Shown piece by piece: positions 11,876 to 23,809 of a DNA stretch of 38,331 nt (within the stretch, counting starts at the first letter, position 1; each line of letters opens with the position of its first letter). The stretch is from Vitrella brassicaformis (lineage: Eukaryota > Sar > Vitrellaceae). The DNA lies in contig CDMY01000158.1 in the NCBI GenBank assembly GCA_001179505.1, positions 6,921-45,251 on the forward strand, given 5' to 3'. A program made the translations under genes and the position numbers. The notes under the pieces are model-generated. The model was given only the letters and a program-made list of their open reading frames with translations. It was not told the origin of the DNA and did not search any database.

Positions 11876-14800
11876 TCACAGCTCTCCCCTCTGTATGTCT
11901 CCTCTCCTCGACCCCTCCTCTCCCTCTCCTCCTTCGACCTTGACCTCCGTCCACATGACCACGAGCCCGTCCCCTTTCAGCAGCCGCACCCCCTCCAGCC
12001 CCCTCCCCGCCCACTCCACACCCTTACCCCTCCCCTCCCTCCGTTGGACCACCCCCCCAGCCGCAGCGTCAGCGTCATCACCACTCGATATGCTCACCAT
12101 CTCATAGGTCTTGCTCTCATCCAAGAATTCCACAGGGATGTGTGGGACCACCACCGTCTCTTCCCGCCCGTTGATGGCAGCGAGGAACCACCTCTCGGTT
12201 GTGTCGTTGTTGGTCTTGCGAGCCATGACGGCGAGTTGGCCGATTCTGCTGGGGGGGAGGGTATGGGTGGTGTGCCACGTGGTGGGGATGGCCTTGATGA
12301 CGTCCAGGGCGGGGGCGTGCGGCTTGCTCTTGTCCAGGAGGTAGTGAGGGTCCTCTGCGATGGTCTGCAGCGGTGAGTCAAACAAGACTAGCAACGCCAT
12401 CTGGTGCACCTGCACCCACCCGTCCACACACACACACACACACGTGGATAGATAGAATGGTTCTGTCCACTTGTGTGGCTGCATTCCATTCGGCAATTAA
12501 GGCTGGCTGACCAGGGTGGTGTTGCCCCTCCTCTCGGCATTGAGTGCCATGGGTGTGTAGTCGGCGCCGCCCAGGACGAATCGCGTGAAAGGCAGGATGG
12601 CGTTGTGTCGTGCTGTGATGGGTTTGAGGTGCTGCTGGTCCAGGATGAAGTCCGCCCCGTGGATCAGACGCATGATCTCCATGCCCCACACCGCCTCACG
12701 TGTCAACTGAAACAAAGGGATAATGGAATCGCAGTGTGTGTGCAGGGCAGGGCGGTCATGCCCTCTGTTTGTGAGCTGCGCCTACTTGGTTGGGGTATCT
12801 CCGCGACTCTCCGCTGGGCTTGTGGCAGCCATGCAGGTTGACGACCAGCTCCAGCTCGGCAGACATCTCCATCAGGGCCGTCTCGAAACGAACCAAATCT
12901 GTCAGTCCCACAAAGCACACACAACACAAACAAAGAGGAGACATCTATCGTCCGTCCAAGAGAGACAGCCCAGCTGAGCCATCCGTGTGTCTGTCTGTCT
13001 CTCTTCTGTGCAGCGCACCCTCCGTCTCTCCGTGCACAAAGTCCACTTTGACACCGCTGGCGCCCGTGGCCTTGAGGCGGTTCAGAAACCGGCGCAGGCT
13101 CTTGAATTCGCCTGTAGGGCCCGGGTCAACTATGGTGTCGTTGTCATTCGTGTCCTGAATCGAATCAACACACAAGGAAGGAATGGCGCTCGATTGAGTC
13201 GGGCTTCGTGCCCCCATGAACGAACGGCACTGCACTGCACTACAGCGACGTACGGACGGACCTTCCAAGCGATGACCTTGACGCCCCTCTCCCTGGCGTA
13301 GTCGCTGAGGTCGGCCAGCATCGAGTACGCAGTGCGCATTTCGGGAAGCGCCTCTGGCCACAGCCCGTTGGGGTCACGCCGCCGGATCGGGGGAATTAGA
13401 AAACCGTCCCTGTGCACGGTCAGATCGATGGTCAGTCCAACGGGCACACACAGATGGAGGGATGGATGCGGCCTGTATGAAAGGCAGTTAGTGAGGTGTG
13501 TGTGTGTGCGTACGTGGTGTCGTTGTTGCCCCACTGCTGCCAGCAGCAGTCGACGGTGGTGTACTCGAAGCCCAGCTCGGCCGCCGCCTCGATGTAGCGC
13601 TTCTCGCCCTCCACTGTTGTCTCGTCCCACCCCCTGTCCTCCGTCCACTCGGCATTATACCAAGCCCACACCGACCGACCCGGCAGCACCCACGACGGCA
13701 GCTCGCCCCCTACCGCCTGCTTTGCATCATTCTGCTGTGGCCCCATGACGGCCATCTGGTCGCCCCACCCAGAGGATGATCCTGATGTCTGGAAGAGCTC
13801 AGGATCGGGGGCGGGGTTGAGGTGAGAGACCATCTCGTTGTTGACGAGCTCGTCAAGGTTGGCGGCGAGCATGACGACGCGCCATGGCGTGTGGGTGAGT
13901 CCGTCGTCCTCGCTTTTGGGCGAGGCGGCGAAGATGGCCTCGCTAAAGTTGGCACGGAAGATGCGGCCGGGGAAGGCCTCGATGCGCATGCCGGAAAAGT
14001 CGTAGAGTGCCGCCTCGGTCACCATGACGTACTGGATGCCCTTGCCGCTCCAGCCGTCGCTACTGGGGTCCATCTCAAACAGCAGCGGAGGACCGTAGAC
14101 GTGACCAAAGTCCTTGTTGCGGGTGGCCAGGTGGTCGACGGGAGAATGGAACCACTCACCCGCATAGCTCCACAGCTCGTAGACGCTGAGGCCATCTGTC
14201 CTCTCAAAGTGCCACACATGGCTGCCATCTGCACACACACACGCACACGCACACACACGCACACCAACACCAGGCCACCTCAACAATGCCGCCCCGCCCC
14301 GCGCCACACACACACTCTCTCTCACGCACACCCACCTGGCATGACGAATTCCGTGTCCTCGTCGCTGATCTGGTCCTTGTCAGTGCCATCCCATGAGTAT
14401 CTGAAGGCCGCCCCGTCGTTGAACAGCCGCACATTGAGGTACCAGGTGATGTTGCCCTCCATCTGCCGCACCGGGAAGGTGTAGTCCATGGCGTGGCTGG
14501 TCACCAACCGATGCTTCCCCAGCGTCACATAAGTCTCCTCCATCTCCTCGGGCGGCAGCTCGTGCATCTCCACACCACGACCCAGGTTCATGCCGTTGAC
14601 CGTCACGCCCAGCGCAGAGCTCTCAACGATCTCGCCGCCAGTCGCCCGGTCCGTCACCTTGTACATGAGCTGGTTCCGCCCCGGGCTCGGGCTCTCGACA
14701 TCGTCACCATTCTCCGACACAAAGACGGTGAACACATAGGGCGGCGATGCGGCGGTGCCAGTATCAGCATCATTATCATCATCGGCTGCTGGCGTGCTGC

Positions 14801-14927
14801 GTGGCGGTGGCGGGGTGATGTCCTTGGATGTGACAGGGGCGCCGATGGGGAGCAGGGCCGCCAGTGGGACAGATGCGGCCTGCTGCCATAATGTGGCCAC
14901 ACAAATCAGCAGGACTGCCCAGTCCAT
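11876..14927 (-). CDS. Secreted glycoside hydrolase family 97 enzyme (alpha-galactosidase/alpha-glucosidase type), 7 exons, 810 aa
   Basis: Predicted to hydrolyse terminal alpha-glycosidic bonds in the secretory or external compartment. Exons: 14927-14336, 14228-13514, 13409-13262, 13154-13019, 12898-12786, 12706-12512, 12409-11876; total 2433 nt. The N-terminus (MDWAVLLICVATLWQQAASV) is a signal peptide. GH97 landmarks follow in order: the N-terminal beta-sandwich (NDGAAFRYSW, then PWRVVMLAANLDEL), the WAWYNAEW region opening the TIM barrel, GVKVIAWK, SGVKVDFVHGE, NLHGCHKPSGESRRYPN, TREAVWGME, and the C-terminal VHQMALLVLFDSPLQ. Asp523 in GVKVDF lines up with the nucleophile of retaining GH97 enzymes, so an alpha-galactosidase-like retaining mechanism is likelier than the inverting SusB type; this is inference. 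The last ~70 residues are Gly/Glu/Arg-rich and lie outside the family fold. GH97 is known mainly from bacteria. Confidence 0.9.
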
Positions 14928-15231
14928 CGTGGAGAGGGCGCGGTGGTACCTCGGGAGAGAACCCAGCAGCGGTTTTAGATCCGCCGATTGCGAGCTTCAA
15001 GTGTGGGGAGCCAAGGAGAGGGATCTCACTCACCTCAGCCCCCTGCCACGCATCATCCCTTCTTCGACTCCTTGGTGCAGCGGGCCGCATCATCCCATCG
15101 CTAGGTGCAGCAGGTGTGCATCCACACACACACACGCACGCACAAACACGCAGATCCATCCCCGCACCGCACCGCCCCTGGTCTGGTTGCTCATGCAGGT
15201 GTGGTTGTCCCATCTTGTGGGCATCTTGGCG
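14928..15231. promoter_or_regulatory. Divergent promoter region between GH97 and dynamin genes
   Basis: This 304-nt spacer separates the two start codons. TTGCGAGCTTC at 14988-14998 is oriented toward the dynamin gene. A CA/CACG-repeat stretch at 15122-15150 follows. An in-frame ATG at 15193 could start the dynamin 13 codons earlier, but the conserved dynamin N-terminus begins at 15232. Confidence 0.5.
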
Positions 15232-16778
15232 ATGGACAATCTGATCCCCGTGATCAACCGCCTGCAGGACGTCTTGACGTCCGTCGGCATCAACACGGGT
15301 ACGGACACACACACGCAGCACGCAGGCCGCTCATGCACACACAGGCAGACAGACAGAGCGGCACAGCGATAGCTATAGCCAACGGCGGATCGCAGACAGA
15401 CAGACAGACAGACAGGCAGAGGTAGATCTGCTGTGCCTGCCTGAGTTTGGCTGCATCTGCTCTGTCTGTCTGTGTGTCTGCAGGCATCGATCTGCCGCAA
15501 ATCGCAGTGGTGGGAGCGCAGTCGGTGGGCAAGTCCTCGGTGCTCGAGTCGCTCGTCGGGCGGGACTTCCTCCCTCGCGGCACCGGCATCATCACGCGGC
15601 GCCCTCTCATCCTGCAGCTCAGGAATATCACGCAAAACAAACCCTCTGCAGCCGCCGCTGCTGCCTCGGGTGGTGCCTCGGGTGGTGCATCTGCATCATC
15701 CCCCAGCACCACTAGCGGCAACCCCACCACCACCACCAACAGCCCGCCCCAGGAGTGGGGGGAGTTCGGCCACGCGCCCGGGCACCGGTTTGAGGACTTC
15801 GACGCCATCCGGAAGGAGATCGAGCGGGAGACGGAGCGGGTGACGGGGCGGAACAAGATGATATCTGCGCAGCCGATAACGCTCAAGATCTACAGCCCTT
15901 ACGTGATTGACCTGACGCTGGTGGACCTGCCTGGGATGACCAAGGTGCCCGTAGGGGACCAGCCGAGCGACATTGAGCTGCAGGTGAGGCGGCTGGTGCT
16001 CCAGTACATCACCAAGCCCTCCTGTATCGTCCTCGCCATCACCGCTGGTACGTACGTATGGTATGGTGGCTGCCTGCGTGTGGATGACCTGAGTGAGCCA
16101 CGTACGTACGAGTTGGTGTGTGGTGTGTGTGATCTATCAGCCAACACGGATTTGGCCAACAGCGATGCTCTGAAGATTGCTCGAGAGGTCGACCCAGACG
16201 GCGCGCGGACCATCGGTCGGTCAGCCAGCAGCCAGCCCCCCACACGGACACAGACACAGACCCACACCCATATGAGATGTGATGTGCGCGTGTGTGTAAC
16301 ACTGCACTCACCGCCCCCAGGTGTGTTGACCAAGTGCGACCTGATGGATGACGGCACCGACGCTTTGGACATGCTGCACGGCAAGATCTACCCACTCAGG
16401 AGGGGGTACGTGGCGGTGGTGTGTCGGAGCCAGAAGGACATTGCCGGCAAGAAGAACATCCGGGACGCACTCAGGGAGGAGGAGAAGTTCTTCCGCAGCC
16501 ACGCGGCCTACAGGCACATTGCACACAAGTGCGGCACGCACTACCTCGCAAACATGCTGAACCAGGTCAGTGAGTTAGGTGGGTGGGTGGGCACACTCAC
16601 TATCTCACATGACATGAGCGACGTGTGGCTGGATGGATGGATGGATGGGCCATCGATTGGTTGGATGGTGGCCATGCAGATCTTTATGCACCACATTCGG
16701 GACACCCTGCCTGAGCTGAAGGCAAGGATACAAACTCTCCTGCACGAAAACGAAGAGGAGCTCGCCGGTATGTCAGAC

Positions 16779-16813
<35 letters not shown>

Positions 16814-19800
16814 GACGCCCGCCCACCCCACACACACAGACGGCAGGGCAGCCCTTCCCAATGCATCCATCCACACGTGTCTGTCTGTTGTTTCTCTGTG
16901 CCGTATGTAGCGTATGGCGATTCGATGCTGGAGGGGACGGGCAACCCCGGCGCCCTGCTGCTGCACTTCTTCTCCAAATTCGCCAGGAGCTTCCAGGCAC
17001 GACACGACACGCCCACACACACACATCTTTCTGTGTGTCAATCGACGTGTATCTGTTGCTATGTGTGTGCGGTTGACTGAGTGCAGGAGGCGATCGACGG
17101 TCAGCTGGCGACTCAGCACCTGGCGGACCAGCTGCAGGGCGGCGCGCGGATCAACTTCATCTTCCACGACTGGTTCGTCAAGACCCTCAACGTGCGCAAT
17201 CCAATGCCCACACAGACACCCCCACCCCACCTAGAAGACGCACACACAGACCTGAATGAACGGATGGATGGGTGGATGGAGATGGAGGGATGGATGTGTT
17301 TCTGTTTATTTATTTGCTGGCAGGAGTTCGACCCCTTGTCAGGTCTGACAGACCTGGAGATTCGGACGTCGATCCGAAACGCCACGGGGCCCAAGGCAGC
17401 TCTGTTCGTGCCGGAGGGGGCCTTTGAGATACTCGTCAAGAAACAAATCTCCAAACTCGAGCAGCCGGCACTCAGATGCGTCGACCAGGTACACAAACAC
17501 AGACAGACAGACAGACAGACAGAGGGAGGGATGGAGGGAGGGAGGGAGGGGGGAGATACTCACGCACACTCATGTGTGTATGGACCATGTGTGTGTGTGT
17601 CGTGTCTGTTTAGGTATACGAGGAGCTGCAGAAGATGGTGGAGATGTGCGAGTCGCCCGAGATGACGCGCTACACCAACCTGCGGGACAGGCTGGTCGAG
17701 GTGGTCCGCGGCGTCCTCAGGAAGTGCCTGCAGCCCACCAACCAAATGATCAGCAACCTCATACAGGTACTTAGTACACACACATATGGATGGATGGATG
17801 GGTGGATGGATGTGTGTGTGTGTGTGTGTTGGTGGCAGATTGAGCTGAGCTACATCAACACGAACCATCCGGACTTCGTTGGAGGGTGAGAGAGAGAGGG
17901 AGAGAGACACACAGAGACGCGTATGCAGGCAGTCCTGTTTGTTCCTTCCGTGTTTGCAGCAACCGTGCGATCCACTCGATCTCCCTGAACCTCAACCGGC
18001 ACATGGCCACGAGCACGCCCCCCACCTCCCGCCCACCCACACAGCCCACGCAGCAGCAGAACACCCAGCAGCAGCCCCAGCAAAGGCTCACACACACACA
18101 CCCTCACGCAAACCCACACCCCCATCAGCACGGGGGGATGCCCGTCGGCTGGAACCACCCACAGAGTGCTTACATGAGGGAGCAGCAGCAGCAGCAGCAG
18201 CATCAGCAGCAGGGGAGCAGGCACCGCAGCGCGTCCAGTGACAGCAAGAGGGACGACAAGCAGAAGGAGAGCGGAGGTGGAGCTGGAGGTGGGGCAGGGG
18301 GCGGTCACCAGGCGAATGGGCCCGTGGCGGCCACCCCCACCTCTGCCCACTCCCAGCAGCATCAGCATCAGCAGCAGCAGGTCACCAACCCCGCCTTTGC
18401 CCAAGCAGCCGAGTCACAGGTACGTACACCTACCTACAACAGACAGACAGACACAGGGGATGGACCATCCAGACAGACGTCTCTCTTGATTCTCCTTGGT
18501 CGATCAGTTGCCGACCAACACAGGGTTCTTCACCTTTCTGCGTGGCTCCAACCGTCCGTCCCCGCCGGCCACGCCCAACACGAACCCCAACCCCACCAGC
18601 AATGTGCCCCCCTTGCCACACACGGCCAGCAACCCACCCTCGCACACTGTGTCCACCAACGACGTCGTGCCCGCCGGCACGACCCAGGCAGGGGCACCGG
18701 GCGGTGTGTATGATGGTTACTATGCCCAGACCAAGGGCAACCTCAACCCAATGGTCGGGCAGTCAGCCAAACAACACAACACTCACACATTGTGCATGTC
18801 TCTCTGTCTGTCTGTCTGTCTGTCTGTGTCTCTGTGTGTGCAGGCTCTCCCTAGCGGCGCGGACAGTGTCAGCTCGTACCCGTCATATGCCGACAACCCC
18901 TCCCAGCAGCAGCCGCCGTACCCCCCGCCCTCATCGCACCTCACCACCTACTACCACGGCATTCTACAAAACGGTAGGTAACAAACAGGCATACAGCGAC
19001 AGACATCTACGTGTCGGCACGTGTGTGTGTGTGTGTGTGCGTGTGTGTGCAGCAGTGCCGCCGCACCAGCACGCTCAGGTTGGGCAGGACAGGGCAGACA
19101 TCAGGCTGCCGGCCGTGCCGCCCATCGTGCGTGCGGGCGACGTGGCCTCTGAGAGGGAGAGGGTGGAGGCCGACCTCATCAAGTCGCTCATCGCATCATA
19201 CTTCTGCATCGTCAGGTCAGCTCAGCCGGGGGGGCCAATGTGTGTGTGTGTGTGTGTGTGTACCTACCTTCTGTGTCGCGCGCAATATGTGTCTGTGTGT
19301 GTGTGTGTGCGGTCATATACATCAGGAAGAATATCAGCGACGCGGTGCCCAAGGCCATAATGTACTTCATGGTCAACACGGCCAAGGAGGTGCTGCAGCG
19401 GGAGCTCGTTGCTCAGCTATACAAAGACGGTGAGCACACACAGCACACCACAGGCACAGCACAGCACAGCACAGGACGGCAGGGTGTTTCCGGCCGTCTC
19501 ATTCATCTGCACTGACTGCATGCGGTGTGGTGTGGTGTGTGCAGAGCTGTTCCCCGAGTTGCTGAAGGAGGCTGACGACATCGCAGAGAGGAGACAGCAC
19601 TGCATGGACGTCCTCAAGTGAGCAGGGCAGGAAACAGATACATACGAGGCAGCCGACACCGATCCGCATCCATCCAATCCACACACCACACCTGTGTATG
19701 TGTATGTGTCTGTATGTGTCTGTGTGTGTCTGTGTGTGGTGTGTCGGTGTGTCAGGACGTTGCGCAACGCCTTAGAGATAGTGGGCCAGATCAGGGACAG

Positions 19801-19834
19801 CAACCTTCAGCAGGAGATCGCCCCTTCCACCTAG
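15232..19834 (+). CDS. Dynamin-related large GTPase with a Gln/His/Pro-rich insert, 17 exons, 949 aa
   Basis: A GTP-driven membrane-fission protein of the Vps1/Dnm1/Drp type. Exons: 15232-15298, 15484-16047, 16141-16215, 16321-16565, 16680-16767, 16911-16996, 17087-17191, 17324-17488, 17614-17766, 17839-17885, 17960-18419, 18508-18753, 18844-18973, 19053-19215, 19326-19429, 19545-19617, 19756-19834; total 2850 nt. The GTPase domain shows P-loop GAQSVGKS (33-40), [17 protein letters not shown] and TKCD (where TKxD is expected). The middle domain includes [20 protein letters not shown]. The GTPase effector domain is C-terminal (about 825-930: [37 protein letters not shown]). There is no PH domain; residues about 545-815 are disordered, with polyGln/His, Gly and Asn/Pro tracts. 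A Ser/Ala/Thr insert sits in the G domain. The intron after 16996 has a GC donor. Confidence 0.95.
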
Positions 19835-21244
19835 CCCACACCACACCCCCATCTATCTATCGCAAACAAACCCATCCCATCCATGATGCATCCGTGTTTG
19901 CGTGCCATGTCGCCGTGTGTGTCCGTGTCGTGTGTGTCCGTGTGAGTGTTTGTGACCGCCAGCCAGGTGACCGACCGACCGACGTTTTCTGTAGAGTAGA
20001 GAGAGAGAGACGGACAAACTCATGGGATGGATGGATGGATGTGGGTGTGTCTGATGGACGTACGTACACGGCCTCAATCCCTTCACTCGGCGGAAGCAAA
20101 GAAAGGCAATTTCAGGCGGGCGATTGAACTCTGTTGCTTGTTGAATCGCTCATGTAGGTAGGTTAGGTGGTTTGTGTCTGTCTCACGAGACGCCCCACCG
20201 CCACACACACAGACAGACAGACAGACACCCACAGAAGCAGAGAGAGCACCCCCCAACGGGTCCGTCCGTCCATCTGTGCGCGCAATCAAATCATAGTCCC
20301 ACACAGCCGGCCGGCCGGCCATCAAGTCATCATCCCACCCTCCAAGCAGACAGACAGACAGACAGACAAGGAAAGGAGCACGGGAGCACCAAGTAGCGAG
20401 TGAGTGGCTTCTATATAGACAGCACTCCACTCCCCCCACGTGCACACCCACCCGCCGACCAACACATCAGACAGACAGCACTACATTAGATTGATTCAGC
20501 ACACACCAACTAGATAGAGAGACCGTCTGAGAGGTGCGTGTCGCGTGTCGCGATCGACACATCCATCAGGTAGGTCCGTGCGCACTTGCAGACACCAACA
20601 CTGGGGAGAGAGGGAGGGAGGGAGGGAGGGGCGACACGTAATCAGTGCCGCGAAAGACATTAGTCAGACAGAAGACGAGCAGGTAGACGAGACACGGGCA
20701 GAACTACGGTATGTATCTTTTTTCCCCTGTACGTCCTCTCACACAAAACAGGCAGGCCCCAACTATCCCCCCAGTACCTCTCTCTCACCAAGAATCTGTC
20801 CTTCTATCTGATCTGATCCCTAAGCGACATCAAACACACATACATACGCCACATGGCGAGACAAGCAACATGAAAAAGGTGCCCAGCCCATCCATCCACG
20901 CCAGCCGGGCAGCTCGATGCAAAGCGTACAAAAGGAGGTCGCTTGCTCACTGGCTGGCTGGCTGGCCGGCTGGCCGGCTACCTTGGAGTGTGTGTGTGAA
21001 TGTCCATGCAGGCAGGCAGGCATTGATAAGTAGGTGTACAGCAACAGAAAGGCAGGCAGGCAGGCACTATGAAAAAGGAAATTCATGTACATGTCGTACA
21101 TGTATGTACTACCCGTACGTGTACGTACATGTACCCGTACGTGTACGTACATGTACCCGTACGTGTACGTGTACGTATGTATGTACATACGTTTGTGACG
21201 TTGCTGATCGCTGTGTGTGGGTGGGTGGACGGTGTGTGTGTCGG
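19835..21244. other. Convergent spacer between dynamin and EF-hand protein genes, no gene seen
   Basis: This 1.4-kb stretch contains the 3' UTRs of both genes. It has CAGA repeats (20211-20226, 20347-20370), GGCC repeats (20309-20320), a GAGG run (20608-20630) and a GTAC-rich tandem repeat (21111-21180, listed separately). Long open frames exist (for example about 20711-21424) but are translations of repeats with no family signal. Confidence 0.6.
21111..21180 (+). repeat. Tandem 22-nt repeat of GTAC/GTACGT palindromes
   Basis: The unit starts ACCCGTACGTGTACG at 21111 and is repeated at 21133 and 21155; the third copy degrades into GTGTACGTATGTATG. Each unit is made of overlapping self-complementary pieces (GTACGTAC, GTACATGTAC), so the block could form hairpins or cruciforms. 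It lies 65-130 nt past the stop codon of the EF-hand gene, in its 3' flank. Confidence 0.85.
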
Positions 21245-21590
21245 CTAGCCGACGTACGACCGGATGAGAGGCGAGTTGAAGGGCACGTCCACTCTGCGGC
21301 CGCCAACCACAAAAGAATGGGTGACGCCCTGAACACACACAGCACAGCACAGCACAGCAAACACACGCACGCACGCCAGTGTATGTTATGTGCGTCAGCA
21401 GAGGGAGGGACGCATCTCAGGTAGGTCGCCTGCTTACCGTGAAGACGCGCTGCGTTCCCGCCCCGAAGCACCTAGGGTCCCGCGCACCATTGCGACACCG
21501 GATGGCCAGATTCCTGTCGTAGAAGGGGTTCAGCCTGACAATACAACGAACGACACAGCCAACAGAGGTGACCACCTTGTCTGTCTGAGT

Positions 21591-21621
<31 letters not shown>

Positions 21622-22985
21622 GGTGGCGTGCCTAAGGTACCTACCGTCGTCCCTTTGCGGCGCCTCCGTCCTTCCGGGCCTCCGCCTCTTCGAACTCTGA
21701 GAGATGAGTGAGTATATGAATGTGGCATACGTATTCAGAACAAACAGAGACCCGCCCTACCCACACACACGTACACGTGTGTGTATGTACCTTACCTTGG
21801 TCAAATGTGATGTTCCTGAGTGTGTCGCCGTTGCGGTCAGTCAGGCTGTAGCCGTCCGGGTCCACTGACAAAGTGCTGTCGTCAAGCTGCACACATACAC
21901 ACACACACACACACACGTGTCAGCACTGACTGTACTGTCTGTCCGCGCACTCCCTGTCATGGGTAGATAGATCTTACGAAAACGAAATCGAGGGACTCGG
22001 GCTTGTTGATGATGGCAGCCACGCGGTAGTAGCCAAAGGTCTCGTTGTCGTGCTGCCAGTCAGTCAAGACCCACCCAGACAGACACCCAGACACACACAT
22101 GTGGATGGGATGCATCGGCTGGCCAGCCTCGTGGGCGGTGTCGGTGCGGTGCGTGGATGTGCGCATGCATGCACACCTACCGGGACGAACAGTGCCTCGA
22201 GCTTCTCGTAGTTGGACAGCGGCTGGCTGAACAGGTTCGACAGCTCGTACAGCTCAAGATCCTCCTGCACACCTGCAAGGGGGAGAGAAACATACATACG
22301 GATGCGCGTATGGTGTGTCGATTGATTGGTGGGTGGCTGATCGGATCAGCCGGTGGGTAGTGTGTGGTCGGGTCAGCCTACGTATCTTGACGTTGCCGTC
22401 CCCCTTTTTCGTGGAGACGCCGTCCTTCTCGATATTCGTCTCCTTGGTGACTGCACGCCACTCGTCACAGAAACCCACGTCACACATGCCATGCAGACTG
22501 ACGTATGCGGCCCACATATATATCATGCCAACCAACGTACTCTCAGATCCGCCGACAGCGAGCCCGAAGATGATGGCGAGGGTGGCAATATAGAGACCAA
22601 CCAAGCCGGCAACCAGCCACCTGATCACCAAAACCACACCAAACCACACCTGTTGGTTGCATCTGTCCAGTGACTCGCTCCAACCCTCCCATGGGGAGAG
22701 TATCCTACCGCAGTCTTCTGACTTTCGTCTGCTCACTCATCAGCTTCCTCACCGCAATGACGACCTCCTGAGTGCTGAACTTGCCATCGCCGTCGGTGTC
22801 AAGCTCCTACGCGGACCAGACATGACATGAGGCACATGTATGCAAAACGTGTCAATCAGTGTGCGCGCGTGCATCACCTTGAGGATGGTTGTGATGCGCT
22901 CGGCGCCACTGTTGGTGGTGTCGGGGAGGGCCGCTGCCGCCCTGAATTTTTCTGTCCGAGATGTCACTGCCCCAGATGTGGTCAT
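21245..22985 (-). CDS. Single-pass membrane protein with a cytosolic-side EF-hand, 10 exons, 281 aa
   Basis: Family not recognised. Exons: 22985-22878, 22806-22709, 22620-22541, 22450-22382, 22272-22181, 22052-21978, 21886-21796, 21696-21645, 21534-21438, 21328-21245; total 846 nt, phases consistent. A short N-terminal region is followed by one canonical EF-hand loop (DTDGDGKFSTQE, residues 39-50) with all Ca-ligand positions filled, then a basic stretch (EQTKVRRLR). A transmembrane helix follows at about 70-92 (WLVAGLVGLYIATLAIIFGL). The C-terminal ~185 residues carry charged and aromatic segments (LELYELSNLFSQPLSNYEKL; GYYRVAAIINKPESLDFVF) and two Cys pairs near the end. There is no signal peptide, so positive-inside reasoning suggests a type II topology with a lumenal or external C-domain. 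Probably a Ca-responsive membrane protein; its role is unknown. A TGCGAGCTTA motif lies about 150 nt upstream. Confidence 0.8.
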
Positions 22986-23809
22986 GATGGCGATGGTGCG
23001 ATGATACAACGATGCGATCTACAGATTCTACACGGTTTTCACGAGATGCTCGACGCTGTGCAGTCCCTCACGACAAAAACAGCGAAAGACTTCTCTTCTC
23101 AAGGTCCGAGAACTGCAAGCTCGGCTCTGAGCTAAGCTCGCAGGGCGGAGAAGAGCCTCTCGTAAGGAGAAGCAGCACTGCAGGAGAAAGCGGCACACCT
23201 CCAGGGCTTCCTTAGGGGTGAGCGGATGTGAGATCTCTCATGAACATCAGTGAGTCACTTGAACCCATCTATCTGTGTCTGTGGTCTTTCTTGTTGCTTG
23301 TGCCTGCAGATGTCTGACCCACTGACCTTCTTGGCAGCAACTATCTGATGTCACTCACCAGTGGAAGACCTGCCTGGCCTCTCGAGGCTTGTTTGTCATG
23401 GCTCAACTCAACGAAGGGAGGACGGCGCGTCTGGGCTCGGGGTGTGGTGTGCTGTGCGGGAGTTGCAACTGACCCGGATTGATCTCAATCGGTCGGCATC
23501 TGATCTGTGTGTGTTTGGCGGCGGATCGGATTGGCGAGCCGTCTGCTTCGATCATTGAGTGTCACTATGTAGCTGCAGCGCATCGCTCGTCTGCAAGTCA
23601 GTCCCCGGCCGGCCCCGCTCACGGTCTGTCTGTCTAATCACATCACCACGTATGCCGACGCGAACGCACACACATACACGCACACGTGGATGGACCCACC
23701 GACGCATGTGTGCACTATGGTTGTGCATCCCATCCTGTTTGTCTGTCTGTCTGTTTGTCTGCAGTGAGTGAGTATCCCCATCCTGCCTGTCTGTCCGTCT
23801 GTGTGGCAT
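22986..23809. other. Spacer upstream of the EF-hand gene; promoter motif and unexplained splice-like signals
   Basis: The EF-hand promoter must lie here; TAAGCTCGCAG at 23133-23143 is the reverse copy of the TTGCGAGCTT motif, facing that gene. On the + strand there is a donor-like GGG|gtgagc near 23217 and a pyrimidine-rich acceptor (ttgtgcctgcag) ending near 23310. I could not connect them into an open frame with a start codon. The 3' part (23590-23809) is CTGT/CACA repeats in the 3' flank of the HAD gene. Confidence 0.4.

Noticed and set aside
11810-12376. 188-aa plus-strand open frame
   Set aside because: Antisense to the last GH97 exon, which has clear family motifs on the other strand.
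15193-15231. Earlier in-frame ATG for the dynamin
   Set aside because: It adds 13 hydrophobic residues before [13 protein letters not shown], which already matches the usual dynamin N-terminus. Not excluded.
21111-21180. Possible CRISPR-like repeat array
   Set aside because: Units are directly adjacent without spacers, and the region is eukaryotic.
20711-21424. 237-aa plus-strand open frame
   Set aside because: Composed of GTAC and CACA repeats and antisense to the last EF-hand exon; no domain signal.
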